Shown here piece by piece: positions 43,854 to 53,872 of a stretch of 64,000 nucleotides of DNA (positions within the stretch are counted from its first letter, which is position 1; every line of letters starts with the position of its first letter). Origin of the DNA: Thermoprotei archaeon (GTDB lineage Archaea > Thermoproteota > Thermoprotei > Thermofilales > B20-G17); the NCBI GenBank assembly GCA_003650675.1, contig QMRH01000001.1:1-64000 (forward strand), given 5' to 3'. The translations under genes and the position numbers were made by a program. The notes under the pieces were generated by a model. The model was not told the DNA's origin. It saw only the letters and a program-made list of their open reading frames with translations, and did no database searches.

Positions 43854-45763
43854 TGAAGAATAATGACAAATACAAAGTTCTGAGAAAAATCGATGTCCTT
43901 GTTGTCGCAGAAAAAAACAGTGTAGCCAAAGCAATTTCGAGTTTTCTCGCCGAAGGCAGAATTTTCGTGAGAAACATAGGCAGGATTCCGCTATACATTT
44001 TTTCCAGGAGAAACAAGACATGGGTATGTATAGGGCTTAAAGGACACCTAATGAACTATGACTTCCATAGAAAATACAATTCTTGGAGAAACGTGGATCC
44101 TAGAGTATTATTCTTCACGACGCCTATTAGGGTGGTCATACCTGAAAACAGAGAATACGTTCGGGCGCTAGAACTATTAGGTCGAATATCGAGATTCGTT
44201 GTTTTGGCATTAGACGCTGACGTGGAAGGTGAAGCCATAGCCTTTGAGGCTATGAGCGTAATACGGAAAGTCAATCCAAAGGCGGTTTTCAAGAGAGCGT
44301 GGTTTTCTGCTCTAACAAGAAAAGATATTCTGGAGGCTTTTCAAAACCTAAGAGACCCTAACCCGCTTTTAGCTAACAAAGTATTTGCACGCATGATAAT
44401 TGACCTGACTATAGGTGCAGCATTCACAAGATTTTTAACCTTGACTGTTGAAAAGAAAAAAGTTTTCCCAAAGGGAATGTTCTTGAGCTACGGTCCCTGT
44501 CAATCACCTGTACTCTACTTCGTTGTAAAAAGGGAATTGGAAAGGGAGAACTTTAAGAAGAAAAAGTACTATACATTTGAATTATTTTTTAGGAAGAGAG
44601 GAGAAACATACCGGGCACTTTATGCAGGAGAAAAAATATTTGACAGAAAAATAGCGCTTCAGATGTTTGAAAAACTTAGAAAATCATCCTTTGTCGAGGT
44701 TGTTGAAGCAGTTTACAAGAAACGTATAAAAAGGTCTCCTGTACCCTTAAACACCATCGAGTTAGAGAGGAACTGCAGTAGATTTCTTAATATACGCTCC
44801 AAAGAGACATTAACTATAGCAGAGGAACTTTATAGGCATGGTTTAATCTCCTACCCGAGAACAGAGACCACCATTTATCCCCCAACCCTCAACTTGAGAA
44901 ATCTCGCTAAAATGTTTATACGAAACCCACATTACGGAGATTATGTAGAGAGATACGTTCTCGCCAAATATAAGCTAGTTCCCACTAGGGGAAGGGAGGA
45001 CGATAAAGCTCATCCCCCCATATACCCTGTTAAAAGCGTTAGATTAGAGGACGTTAGATCACGGTTCGGTGTTAAGGCAGCGAAAATTTATGATTATATT
45101 GTACGCCACTTCCTTGCTACTTTAAGTGACCCGGCAGTTGTAGAAAGCCAGATTATCACGTTAAAGGCTGGCGGGTTTCCCTTTAGAATGGAGGGATTAA
45201 GGGTACTAAATGAGGGGTACTATAGGATATTTCCTTTTGAAAGACCTAAGGAGAAGGATCTAGGGTTGTTCCAGAAAGGTGAAGTTTATGAAATCCTGAA
45301 TGTTAACATGCTTCAGAAAACCACTACACCTCCTCCCCACTTAAGTGAAGCTGAACTACTAAGGTTAATGAAAATCTATGGTATAGGTACAGATGCTACA
45401 ATGCAGGAGCACATATACACGAATATAAAGAGAAAATACATGCTGGTTAAAGGCAAAAAATGTATCCCCACGGAGCTGGGGAAAGCCCTCATATTATCGT
45501 TAAAGGAGGTTGTGCCAGAGATAGTTAATCCTGAGGTGCGCGGAAAAATAGAAAGCTTCTTGGCACAGATCCCCGAGAAAGGCGTTAACCCCCAAGAAGT
45601 TGTGGAAACAGTTAAAAGCGAATTCTTAGACTATTTTGATAGACTGCGGGAAAAGGAGAACGAGCTTCAAGAAAAACTATTATATGCTTTAGAAAGGATG
45701 GGTGATTACTATACCTCAAGTAATAAGGATAACAACGGAAGAAGATCTACAAGAAAAACTTAA
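43853..45763 (+). CDS. topA: DNA topoisomerase IA
   Basis: 636 residues, overlapping the PhoH-like gene by 1 nt (TGATG). The Toprim domain has VVAEKNSVAKAI (catalytic Glu) and LALDADVEGEAIAFEA (DxDxE). The active-site tyrosine is in LISYPRTETTIYPP near residue 333. LMKIYGIGTDATMQEHI completes the toroid. No C-terminal zinc fingers and no helicase domain are present, so it is a minimal TopA/Top3-type relaxing enzyme rather than reverse gyrase. Confidence 0.93.
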   Translation: MKNNDKYKVLRKIDVLVVAEKNSVAKAISSFLAEGRIFVRNIGRIPLYIFSRRNKTWVCIGLKGHLMNYDFHRKYNSWRNVDPRVLFFTTPIRVVIPENREYVRALELLGRISRFVVLALDADVEGEAIAFEAMSVIRKVNPKAVFKRAWFSALTRKDILEAFQNLRDPNPLLANKVFARMIIDLTIGAAFTRFLTLTVEKKKVFPKGMFLSYGPCQSPVLYFVVKRELERENFKKKKYYTFELFFRKRGETYRALYAGEKIFDRKIALQMFEKLRKSSFVEVVEAVYKKRIKRSPVPLNTIELERNCSRFLNIRSKETLTIAEELYRHGLISYPRTETTIYPPTLNLRNLAKMFIRNPHYGDYVERYVLAKYKLVPTRGREDDKAHPPIYPVKSVRLEDVRSRFGVKAAKIYDYIVRHFLATLSDPAVVESQIITLKAGGFPFRMEGLRVLNEGYYRIFPFERPKEKDLGLFQKGEVYEILNVNMLQKTTTPPPHLSEAELLRLMKIYGIGTDATMQEHIYTNIKRKYMLVKGKKCIPTELGKALILSLKEVVPEIVNPEVRGKIESFLAQIPEKGVNPQEVVETVKSEFLDYFDRLREKENELQEKLLYALERMGDYYTSSNKDNNGRRSTRKT

Positions 45764-46367
45764 AATCGCGGTTGAAACTGTAAAGAAAGGAGGGTTAGTT
45801 GTTTTTCCAACGGATACCGTTTACGGTTTAGGGGCCACCCCTTTTTCAGATAAAGCTGTAGAAAGAATACTTAAAGTAAAGAAGAGACCCCCAGGAAAAC
45901 ACATACCTCTTCTAGCTTCCAGCATCGAAAAAGTTATGGAGATAGCTGTCTTTAACAAGTATTCATTAACCCTAGCAAGAAAATTTTGGCCGGGCCCCTT
46001 AACCCTTGTCCTCCCCCTACGAGATAGAACTCCGATTTCCCCTCTCATTCATTCTGGAACCATGGAAAACGGTTTCCGTATACCTAAGAACAAGGTAGCT
46101 CTCACACTGATTAAAGATTGCGGGGGGTTATTAACTGGAACAAGCGCTAACATTTCCGGAAGAAAAAGCCCCATTACTGCTAAAGAAGCCATAGATCAGT
46201 TGGATGAAATGGTAGACCTTGTGATAGATGCGGGTGAAACAGAGCTTAAAAAACCATCGACCATCATTAAGGTGTTGAATGACGGGAGTCTAATAATTTT
46301 AAGGGAGGGGGCATTAAGTATAAGTAGGATAATTAGTTTTCTCAGAAGCCAGGGATGGATGAAATAG
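45702..46367 (+). CDS. tsaC: L-threonylcarbamoyladenylate synthase (TsaC/Sua5 core)
   Basis: 221 residues from GTG 45702, which overlaps topA by 62 nt. GLVVFPTDTVYGLGATP, KVKKRPPGKHIPLL, FWPGPLTLVL and LLTGTSANISGRKSP are the YrdC-domain motifs. Sua5's extra C-terminal domain is absent. It makes threonylcarbamoyl-AMP for t6A37 of tRNAs decoding ANN codons. The long overlap with topA suggests strict co-translation. Confidence 0.93.
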   Translation: MITIPQVIRITTEEDLQEKLKIAVETVKKGGLVVFPTDTVYGLGATPFSDKAVERILKVKKRPPGKHIPLLASSIEKVMEIAVFNKYSLTLARKFWPGPLTLVLPLRDRTPISPLIHSGTMENGFRIPKNKVALTLIKDCGGLLTGTSANISGRKSPITAKEAIDQLDEMVDLVIDAGETELKKPSTIIKVLNDGSLIILREGALSISRIISFLRSQGWMK

Positions 46368-46432
46368 ACAACACTTATAAAACAACCTCTGTGTCCTAGT
46401 TTCTTGCTTTGACAGTAGGAGAAAGCATGTCT

Positions 46433-47029
46433 CTACTTTTTTGGTTTGATTACCCCCATTTTCAGAAGCTTTTCTGTACAGGATCTGAGTATACTCCTTA
46501 TTTTATTCCTATTATGAAGCCCGCCGAGCTGGATGGCAGCCTCTCTAATACTATTTTTTGTTAAAACTAGGGCCAAAATTCTTTTCTCCTCTGAATTAGA
46601 AGCTACATCATATGCTAATGCAAGTTTAGCTATCTCTCTAGGTGTATACCCATAATATATATAATGATCTTTATCTTCTTCCTTGATCTTTCTCACGAGC
46701 TTGAACCTCAGGATGGTCACCCAATCCTCCTCATTTATATCTGGATAGAATTTCCGCAGATTTTCCATTAATTCTCTTTTATTTTTAAATCCATCAAGGA
46801 GAGCATCTTTGTCTGTTAGATCCCTCACTTTAACATATTTTGTTGATTCAATCTCAACTTCGCCTATAACCTTACCTTTACTATGGAGATAAACTCTATC
46901 ATATATGGGTACCACGATACCCCTCCTTATAGTGGTTATTTTTTCCCCTCTAAAGATGGCGGGTAGATAGTCGGCTTTTATGGATAAATGTTTGCCTAAA
47001 CGTATCCTACGTGGTCTTTTTTCATGCAT
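46433..47029 (-). CDS. ASCH-domain protein with C-terminal HTH
   Basis: 198 residues. LSIKADYLPAIFRGEKITTIRRG and YLHSKGKVIGEVEIESTKYVKV are typical of the ASCH (PUA-like) fold, thought to bind RNA. The last 60 residues (LVLTKNSIREAAIQLGGLHNRNKIRSIL) resemble a helix-turn-helix. It may be an RNA- or nucleotide-binding regulator. Alone on its strand between two plus-strand operons. Confidence 0.75.
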   Translation of the reverse strand: MHEKRPRRIRLGKHLSIKADYLPAIFRGEKITTIRRGIVVPIYDRVYLHSKGKVIGEVEIESTKYVKVRDLTDKDALLDGFKNKRELMENLRKFYPDINEEDWVTILRFKLVRKIKEEDKDHYIYYGYTPREIAKLALAYDVASNSEEKRILALVLTKNSIREAAIQLGGLHNRNKIRSILRSCTEKLLKMGVIKPKK

Positions 47030-47111
47030 AGAGTAAGCCTCACTTACTTTCGCTGTAAAAAGGAGATAGATTTAAAATGTTTTACTCAATTGGCTTTAAT
47101 GAGGGTTAAAA

Positions 47112-47525
47112 ATGAAGGTGCATGTCAGGGAGATCGTGTTAAAAACGCGAAACAGGCTGGAGCTAGTCGATATAACACATAGAGTGGAAGAAATAGTTGC
47201 TGAAAGTGGTGTAAAAAACGGGTTATGCCTAGTCTTCGCACCCCATGCAACTGCTGCTATTATAGCCAACGAACATGAATACGGGTTGATAGAAGATATA
47301 TTGAAGAAAGTTTCAGAGGAATTTCCGCATAACGGTAAATGGAAGCATAATAGAATAGACGATAACGCTTCTGCACATCTAGCATCTGCTTTTTTAGGTG
47401 CGGAAAGAACATTTCCCGTAGTTAATGGAAGACTTGTAAGAGGCACCTGGCAGAACATTTTCTTGCTGGAACTGGATGGTCCCCGACCGATAAGAAGAAT
47501 AATTGTAGAAGTTATAGGCGAATAA
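47112..47525 (+). CDS. YjbQ/UPF0047 family protein
   Basis: 137 residues. NGLCLVFAPHATAAIIANEHEYGLIEDI, HNRIDDNASAHLASAFLGAERTFPV and GTWQNIFLLELDGPRP are the conserved blocks with the His cluster. Family members show weak thiamine-phosphate synthase activity; the true role is unknown. Ends 5 nt before the NSUN6-like gene, so the two are co-transcribed. Confidence 0.93.
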   Translation: MKVHVREIVLKTRNRLELVDITHRVEEIVAESGVKNGLCLVFAPHATAAIIANEHEYGLIEDILKKVSEEFPHNGKWKHNRIDDNASAHLASAFLGAERTFPVVNGRLVRGTWQNIFLLELDGPRPIRRIIVEVIGE

Positions 47526-47530
47526 AGGAA

Positions 47531-48709
47531 ATGGAGTTCATCAAGGTTCAGGGCCTAGAATACGAAAAAAGAATATTTGAAGGCCTGGCTGAATACATCG
47601 GATGGACACGGGTCTACTCGATAATAAAAGAAACATGCAAGCCTGTTAAACGGTATTTTGTAAGAGTCAACACTCTTAAGATCACCCGTGAAAAAATCCT
47701 GGAAAGACTAAAAGAAGAGGGGTTAACGGCATATGCAGATGGTATTTTATCTGAAGCAATATACTTTGAGGTTGAGGGACCTTTCAAAGTACCTATAGCA
47801 AGAAAAGGTATTATAGTAGATAAACGTACGGCTGAGAGCGTGTTTCAGGGGGCAAACCTCTATGCTCCCGGGATTTTAAGGGGCGATCCTGTTAAAAAAG
47901 GCGACGAGGTCACAGTATACTCCCCTAATGGTATAGCTGTAGGGTACGGGATAGCTGAGATGGATATAGGAGATGCCATGCAGAAGCGAAGAGGATTAGC
48001 GGTAAGAATAATTGTATCTAGATATAGGGCTCCTAAGATCCGCGAATTAGACGAATATAAAAAGGGGTTATTGTATGACCAAAGTTATCCCGCAATGCTA
48101 GTTGCCAGAATCCTTGACCCGAAGCCTGGAGAAACAATAGTAGACCTTTGTGCAGCCCCTGGAGGAAAAGCGACCCATGTTGCACAAATTATGGGTGATA
48201 GGGGGCTGGTTGTAGCGGTAGATAGAAGCAGAAAGAAGGTCGAAAAACTGGCTGAGAATTCGAGAAGACTTGGACTGAAATCAATTAGAATTCTTTTAGA
48301 GGATAGTAGACGTTTACATGTGAAATATCCTTCTCTTAAAGCAGATAAAGTGATTTTAGATCCTTCTTGCTCATCGCTGGGGGTTAGGCCCAAACTCATC
48401 GAGAGGAAAACTTTTCGAGACATTATATCCTGCTTCATGTATCAACAACAGTTTCTTCCTGCAGCCTCAAGCCTACTGAAAAAGAATGGAATATTAGTAT
48501 ATTCAACATGCACCCTTACACTTGAAGAAAATGAGCATATAGTGAGAGTTCTTGTTGAAAAATATGGTTTCGAAGTCGAGGAACAGGATTTCCATGTAGC
48601 TGAAAGGGGATTAGGGGATAGCGAATGGTGTCCATTCTTACAGAGATTCCATCCAGATAACATGGATACACCCGGTTTCTTCATAGCAAAACTGCGTAAG
48701 AAGACTTAA
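47531..48709 (+). CDS. NSUN6-like tRNA m5C methyltransferase with PUA domain
   Basis: 392 residues. A PUA domain lies at about 95-165 (KGIIVDKRTAESVFQGANLYAPGI). The methylase follows: DLCAAPGGKATHVAQIMGDRG (motif I), DPSCSSLGVRPK (motif IV; usual DPPCSG changed) and YSTCTLTLEENE (motif VI with the catalytic Cys). The GVRPK words and inserted PUA fit NSUN6 and its archaeal homologues, which methylate C72 of tRNAs. Target position inferred from family. Confidence 0.88.
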   Translation: MEFIKVQGLEYEKRIFEGLAEYIGWTRVYSIIKETCKPVKRYFVRVNTLKITREKILERLKEEGLTAYADGILSEAIYFEVEGPFKVPIARKGIIVDKRTAESVFQGANLYAPGILRGDPVKKGDEVTVYSPNGIAVGYGIAEMDIGDAMQKRRGLAVRIIVSRYRAPKIRELDEYKKGLLYDQSYPAMLVARILDPKPGETIVDLCAAPGGKATHVAQIMGDRGLVVAVDRSRKKVEKLAENSRRLGLKSIRILLEDSRRLHVKYPSLKADKVILDPSCSSLGVRPKLIERKTFRDIISCFMYQQQFLPAASSLLKKNGILVYSTCTLTLEENEHIVRVLVEKYGFEVEEQDFHVAERGLGDSEWCPFLQRFHPDNMDTPGFFIAKLRKKT

Positions 48710-48815
48710 AGGCACTTAGTCTACTATAATAATCTTTCTTACTAGGAAAATAAATGAAATACGTTTAAATGTTTAAATGCTACATGAATAAACAGTAGTT
48801 TTTAGTAGGAGGGAA

Positions 48816-49535
48816 ATGGGTCTGCAAAGGACGTCGAGAAGATGGAAGATAAAGGAGAGGAGGGGTAAAAGGGTTTACTTAGAGAAAGAACTGCATATCG
48901 AAGGTTTTTATGTACCAGTAAGAGTGTTTAGAGAAGACGCTATAAAAGGTGTAGCGTTACAAAGTTTCTCAATATATCCTGTAACTCCAACATTGATTAG
49001 AAGCTTCATAGAACAAGTTGGCGATGTAGAATGGGACTACTCGTTTCAAGAAAAAGGTGGAAGGTTGAATTTTTGGGTAAAAGACCCTTATGGGAATGTA
49101 TTTGACAATCTAAAAGAAGTAGAAAAATACGTTTCCCGACTAGTTTCCAGGGGGCTAATCTTAGCTAAGGCTCTTGAACCAGTTAACCTATCCTTTATAG
49201 AAGAAATTTTAGCAAAGGAAGGCTGGCTGGTTCATAAGGACGAAAATACCCTTACCGCACGAATAACCACTTCGACCGGTAAGGGAGGCTACGTTCACGA
49301 GATTGAAGTTAGATCTATAAATTCACGCTCCCTTATCAGAATTGAAGAAAGAGTTTACACGTGGAAAGAAAAAGATGATACGATAATCAAGCTCCTTGAA
49401 GGAAAATTCCCGAATGCAAGAATTTCTATCAGATCACAGCACCCTTTAACCATAGTTCTGACAATGGAGTGTAGGAACAGGGATTTACCTTCAATAATTA
49501 AAAAAATGACAGACTATATTCAGGAAATTCGGTGA
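48816..49535 (+). CDS. Unknown protein, possible DUF in operon with DHH phosphoesterase
   Basis: 239 residues, no membrane segment, strongly basic N-terminus (RTSRRWKIKERRGKR). Mixed alpha/beta pattern, with two possible repeats (GDVEWDYSFQEKGGRLNFWVKDPYGNVF and the C-terminal IEVRSINSRSLIRIEERVY). It precedes a DHH phosphoesterase by 4 nt and is surely co-expressed with it. The basic N-terminus would suit nucleic-acid binding. I do not recognise the family. Confidence 0.6.
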   Translation: MGLQRTSRRWKIKERRGKRVYLEKELHIEGFYVPVRVFREDAIKGVALQSFSIYPVTPTLIRSFIEQVGDVEWDYSFQEKGGRLNFWVKDPYGNVFDNLKEVEKYVSRLVSRGLILAKALEPVNLSFIEEILAKEGWLVHKDENTLTARITTSTGKGGYVHEIEVRSINSRSLIRIEERVYTWKEKDDTIIKLLEGKFPNARISIRSQHPLTIVLTMECRNRDLPSIIKKMTDYIQEIR

Positions 49536-49539
49536 AAAT

Positions 49540-50523
49540 ATGAATCCTGCTTCATCAAACATAATAATTACACATGGAGATTTGGACGGACTAACTGCCG
49601 CCGCTATTCTTCTTGACTATATCATCCAAAAAGATGTAGGGAAGCCGCATATCGAAATAGCACAACCCTATATTCTCCAAAGGTTCTTCAAGAGATTTTA
49701 TTATAATAGATGTAATTTATGGATTCTCGATCTGGCTTTAGATGAAAATACCTGGTTTAAGATATCTCCTTTTATAATCGAAGAAGACGGGAGGGAAATC
49801 GTATGGATCGACCATCATAGATCAACGTTAGTTGCTTTATCAAAATACAAAAGCGATAAAATAACATTGATTTTTTCACTTGAAAAATGCACAGCGGAAT
49901 TGGTTGAGGAAAATTTTGGAAACCAGACAAGCAATCCATCCTTTTATAAGACCCTTGCTGAAATAGGGTCCCTAAGCGATAAAAACCTCTATCTCGTGAC
50001 AGATAAACCTCTTTCAAGGGAAACGAAAATACTTGAGGATTCTTTATTATACCTGCCAAGCGACATAGAATTTAAGAAGCGATTAATAGAATTCTGGGTT
50101 AACGAGCAAAAAATACTGTCAGAAGAAATCACAGCAAGAGCCAGAAAAGCTAGAGATAAACTTAGAAAACTTCACAAAATTTTTGAGGGACAGGTGGTGT
50201 TTTCAACAGACTTAGTCGAAATAATAGATTTAAGAGAAATAAATGTACGTGGATACGTAGGCAAGATTGCATCAGAAAGAGCCGAGTCTTCCAACAAAAT
50301 AACGTTCGTGTTTTTTCAACCCTCATTACGAGAAATCGTGTTAACCATGAGAGTACCTTCAAAAATAGAGTTCAATGTCCTTGAAATAGTTAGAAAACTT
50401 GTGGAAAAATATAGAGGTGCCGGAGGAGGACATCCTAAGGCAGCGTCGGTAAGGGTCCCGAGAATGGCTTTCGACCAAATTTTTCTCGAACTGAAAAAGA
50501 TTTCGATGAAAATTAACGCTTAA
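49540..50523 (+). CDS. DHH-family phosphoesterase
   Basis: 327 residues. ITHGDLDGLTAAAILLDYI (motif I), WIDHHRST near 88 (the DHH motif) and C-terminal GAGGGHPKAASVRVP (DHHA1 substrate loop) are intact. Such small archaeal proteins act as nanoRNase, RecJ-like nuclease or cyclic-nucleotide phosphodiesterase. No OB domain or membrane part. Coupled to the unknown gene upstream. Confidence 0.87.
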   Translation: MNPASSNIIITHGDLDGLTAAAILLDYIIQKDVGKPHIEIAQPYILQRFFKRFYYNRCNLWILDLALDENTWFKISPFIIEEDGREIVWIDHHRSTLVALSKYKSDKITLIFSLEKCTAELVEENFGNQTSNPSFYKTLAEIGSLSDKNLYLVTDKPLSRETKILEDSLLYLPSDIEFKKRLIEFWVNEQKILSEEITARARKARDKLRKLHKIFEGQVVFSTDLVEIIDLREINVRGYVGKIASERAESSNKITFVFFQPSLREIVLTMRVPSKIEFNVLEIVRKLVEKYRGAGGGHPKAASVRVPRMAFDQIFLELKKISMKINA

Positions 50524-50531
50524 ACCCGACC

Positions 50532-51041
50532 TTACCATGGAACACTCTTCAAACCAAGTTTAAATGCAACAAAATTTGTTAAAAGATGTAGTGGTGGTGT
50601 AATTAAAATACTTATTATAAATGTTAGAAACTCAACTGGTTCAACTAGTATGGAGTAGAGTAACAGCGAAAACACTAGAAATAACAATTGGTCTGCCACT
50701 GGAAGCGCCTTTCCCGGAGCCACGTTGAGTCTACGTTTTAAAAACGATCCAGTTAGATCACCTAACATTGTTCCTAAGCTAAGGACAGCACCTGAAAACG
50801 GAGTATGATACCCTATTATAGAAAGCAGGAAACCTACGGTAGATCCTGTTAGAAAACCTATTGTAAATCCCTCTATTGTTTTATGGTCTCCAAGAATCCT
50901 TTTTCCGTCGACAAAATTTTTACCCATATCTATCGGATGTCTCCTAGGGAAAATTTTCGAGGAAAGTACGGGTGTAGCGTTGGCTATATAACATGGGAGA
51001 AGAAACATAACCGTGTTAATGAACTCTTGGGCCAACGACAT
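50532..51041 (-). CDS. carS: CDP-archaeol synthase
   Basis: About 169 residues from ATG 51041 (MSLAQEFINTV); an in-frame ATG at 51098 would add 19 non-hydrophobic residues that do not fit the family. Four to five membrane segments. NATPVLSSKIFPRRHPIDMGKNFVDGKRILGDHKTIEGF is the cytoplasmic CTP-binding loop of CarS (DUF46). It activates unsaturated archaetidic acid with CTP. Ends convergent with the DHH gene. Confidence 0.9.
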   Translation of the reverse strand: MSLAQEFINTVMFLLPCYIANATPVLSSKIFPRRHPIDMGKNFVDGKRILGDHKTIEGFTIGFLTGSTVGFLLSIIGYHTPFSGAVLSLGTMLGDLTGSFLKRRLNVAPGKALPVADQLLFLVFSLLLYSILVEPVEFLTFIISILITPPLHLLTNFVAFKLGLKSVPW

Positions 51042-51175
51042 TTCACATCTGCATGAGAGAGGATACCGTTTAAAAATAAAGTTATCGTATTCTAGCAAAA
51101 AGATATTTACTTGCTGTGAAGAGGGAATAGATTTTTATTGGACCTGAATGTTCCTATGATGGAGAAAAGGAAATT

Positions 51176-51907
51176 ATGGAATTTGAGGTACTGCTACCCG
51201 AGAAGCTCAAGCAATATAACATTAATAATTCTCTTGATGTGATTGAAGCATTTCAATCATATGACGTGGATTGGGGCTTCTACCTGGTGGATTATGGTTT
51301 AGATAAAATTCGCTTGGAGACAAGTGAAAAAATATCACCTTTTCCAACAACTTCCGGAGGATTGTGTTTCCTTCAATTTTTCTTTGAAGAGGAAAAATTC
51401 TTAGAAGAAGCTAAAAAACATGTTAGTAAAAGAGTTTTCGAGAACCTCATGAAATTAATTAAAACGGGTTATCCTGCTTCAGAGTATATACCTGAAGACG
51501 TTTTCCTAAGGATATTAAAAAGTAACGAAGATATTATTCACGAAGTTTTGTTTGAAATGTTTATTCCAGTAGATTCCTATGAGAAGGAAGATCTATATAT
51601 AGAAAAGCATGGTGACCTAAAAGACATCTCGACAGGGTTGTTGAAAACCGACTATTATTTTCTGCATCCCTCTGTCGTTAAATCTTGTTTGGAGGAAAGC
51701 CTGTACGTGCATGAATACTTACAAAAGATCGCGGAGAGATTCACAAGTGCCACGAAAAACGAGGGATACTTGTTTGTTGTAAGGGGATATTTCCCAGCTA
51801 AAAAGACGTTTAAGGACCTGGAAAGATCCATTAATAGCCTGCTTTCCACATTAAACATACGTTATCTTCCACGAACATTACTGTTCAATAGGATAATTAC
51901 TGGATAG
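51176..51907 (+). CDS. Unknown acidic protein
   Basis: 243 residues, acidic, soluble, no cysteine motif. The N-terminus LLPEKLKQYNINNSLDVIEAF and the C-terminal NEGYLFVVRGYFPAKKTFKDLERSINSLL look folded. The 3' end overlaps the convergent M28 peptidase gene by 30 nt. I do not recognise it; its base composition matches its neighbours, so no sign of recent transfer. Confidence 0.6.
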   Translation: MEFEVLLPEKLKQYNINNSLDVIEAFQSYDVDWGFYLVDYGLDKIRLETSEKISPFPTTSGGLCFLQFFFEEEKFLEEAKKHVSKRVFENLMKLIKTGYPASEYIPEDVFLRILKSNEDIIHEVLFEMFIPVDSYEKEDLYIEKHGDLKDISTGLLKTDYYFLHPSVVKSCLEESLYVHEYLQKIAERFTSATKNEGYLFVVRGYFPAKKTFKDLERSINSLLSTLNIRYLPRTLLFNRIITG

Positions 51908-53806
51908 CTGCTGTTCCTTTATCCAAGCAGTCTTTTCCATTACTTCGACAGCTAGCTGGAAATCTTCTTTAGATAAGCCTTTAAAGACGTATTTTAGTTC
52001 ATCAAATATTTCTTCTAGGGTTTTCTTACCGTCACACATAAAGTATATATAATTCATGACGGTGTTTAGTCCTCTTCCTCTTTTCCGCAAAAACTTTCTA
52101 GCAAGTTCCTTGTCTACTGATTCAAGTTGAATAAACCTTATATGTAATGGGCTTCGACGTAACCTTTTGAATACCCGTTTATCGTCTATTCGGGGAGGAG
52201 TTTCTTCCTCTCCACTTTCTAACAGTATATCGAAGAGATTTTCCACGTCCTGAGTTATGTTGGAGCTTATATTTTTAATTACTTCATTAATGCCTTCGCT
52301 TTCCCATGTCCTTTCAATCGATGATAATGCTTTTAAATACATGTTAGCGAGCTGTTTAATTCTTCCTTTAACGTACCAGTAGGGTTCGTTAACTAAGTAT
52401 TGCAATTTATCATATAAATGTTTTTTCATGTTTGAATATGATATAATAATTACATCTCGTAATGTCTTTTTAGAAGTTGACGTTAGAAGAAAAGCCGTTG
52501 AAAGAGCTGTCGAGCCGACGATCCTCATGAGATCAGGGTCGAGGTTATCTAATGTATCTCTATCACTATGGTAGAATTTGTCTGGCCATTCGATAAAGGC
52601 CGTGGCAGCTACATTCACCCATGGGTCTACGAAGATATGGTGGTCACTTCCACCACTATACCCAGTTAGTTTGTATCGAATCTTCGGTAGATTCTCCCAT
52701 CCTCCAAAGTGCCTGAACCCGATGACCGTTTTCTCAAGCATACCGTATGCCAGAAACGGCAGAAATGATGGATTAAACTCGGGGGACCCGACCACTGTTA
52801 ATACTCCTCCTACCTTATCCTGATGCCCACCTACCATATCTAAATTTATCACTGAAACCAGCTCATTAACTACCTCCGGTTTTCTGTCTAAGTGTGCTAT
52901 AATTCCAGTAAATTCAGGAACCCACCAGAAACGCAACCCTCTATCCAAGCGAAAACCGTTTTCAACAAGCTTCATGGCAGCTCTAGCAACTTCGATTAAA
53001 GTCCCGCTTCCAGAAGAATTATCGTTTGCCCCGGGGCTTGGGTGGCATATATGAGCTACGAGCAGTACATCTTTATTGTATTTACCTTGTATTCTACCTT
53101 CAACTAATTTAATCTCTCCTTCATAGAAACGTGCGTCAACTCTACCGTAGACCATTACTTGTTCTCGTTCAAGCATCCTTAGAAGCCTTAATGCAACATT
53201 ATATGAAACTGAGAAAGCCAAACCTTTCTCATACAGGGTTTCAGCGGTCGGCCATATTGCTGCATATGGATAACCGTCCGGGTTTGACGTGTTTTCCTTG
53301 AAAACAATTATTCCGATAGCGCCTCTTTCAATAACAGCTCTCTTAAATACGATCGAGGCTGGGCCCTTTGCAATGACGAATTTTCCCTCTACATCTATGT
53401 TTTTGTAATCTTCCTCCCAAACTCCTTCACCAACGTATACTAATTCCCCTTCTACTCCCTCTGGTAGAGAACCACTATGCGCAACCACTAGTGTAGGATG
53501 GTCCTTAAATCTACCCAAAACCATGTTTCTTGGTTTTCGCACCTCGAGAAAACCATCTCGAACCTCCCATCCTATTGGAGCCACATAGCCGTCCAAATAC
53601 CTAGTTTTTCCGTCTCCTGGATAAGAATATACATTTACCTCAAATCCCATCTCCTTTAAAATTGATGCCACATAATCCTGCGCCTTAGACAGTCCGGGAG
53701 AAACCTGGATCCTATGGAATGATGATATCATTTTCGAATATTCTTTAGCTTGGTATCCGGAAAACTCCTTCGTGACCGCTCCAATTAAATCATTTGTTTT
53801 CATCAT
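51878..53806 (-). CDS. M28-family aminopeptidase-like protein with PA domain
   Basis: 642 residues. A PA-type insert (EGELVYVGEGVWEEDYKNIDVEGKFVIAKGP) precedes the M28 core: VAHICHPSPGANDNSSGSGTLIEVA (first His and bridging Asp), RLWWVPEFTG, VINLDMVGG and GGSDHHIFVDP (last His). The C-terminal 150 residues are helical. No signal peptide is visible, so it should act in the cytoplasm, possibly with carbohydrate-linked or peptide substrates. Confidence 0.82.
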   Translation of the reverse strand: MMKTNDLIGAVTKEFSGYQAKEYSKMISSFHRIQVSPGLSKAQDYVASILKEMGFEVNVYSYPGDGKTRYLDGYVAPIGWEVRDGFLEVRKPRNMVLGRFKDHPTLVVAHSGSLPEGVEGELVYVGEGVWEEDYKNIDVEGKFVIAKGPASIVFKRAVIERGAIGIIVFKENTSNPDGYPYAAIWPTAETLYEKGLAFSVSYNVALRLLRMLEREQVMVYGRVDARFYEGEIKLVEGRIQGKYNKDVLLVAHICHPSPGANDNSSGSGTLIEVARAAMKLVENGFRLDRGLRFWWVPEFTGIIAHLDRKPEVVNELVSVINLDMVGGHQDKVGGVLTVVGSPEFNPSFLPFLAYGMLEKTVIGFRHFGGWENLPKIRYKLTGYSGGSDHHIFVDPWVNVAATAFIEWPDKFYHSDRDTLDNLDPDLMRIVGSTALSTAFLLTSTSKKTLRDVIIISYSNMKKHLYDKLQYLVNEPYWYVKGRIKQLANMYLKALSSIERTWESEGINEVIKNISSNITQDVENLFDILLESGEEETPPRIDDKRVFKRLRRSPLHIRFIQLESVDKELARKFLRKRGRGLNTVMNYIYFMCDGKKTLEEIFDELKYVFKGLSKEDFQLAVEVMEKTAWIKEQQLSSNYPIEQ

Positions 53807-53872
53807 TATCGGTTAAGTTGAATGCATGTGATGTTTATAAACCTGTTGATAAATAATTGTTGTTGATGTGAA

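Noticed and set aside
43853-45763. Reverse gyrase
   Set aside because: The topoisomerase has no helicase domain or zinc fingers, and the nearby SF2 helicases are separate genes far away.
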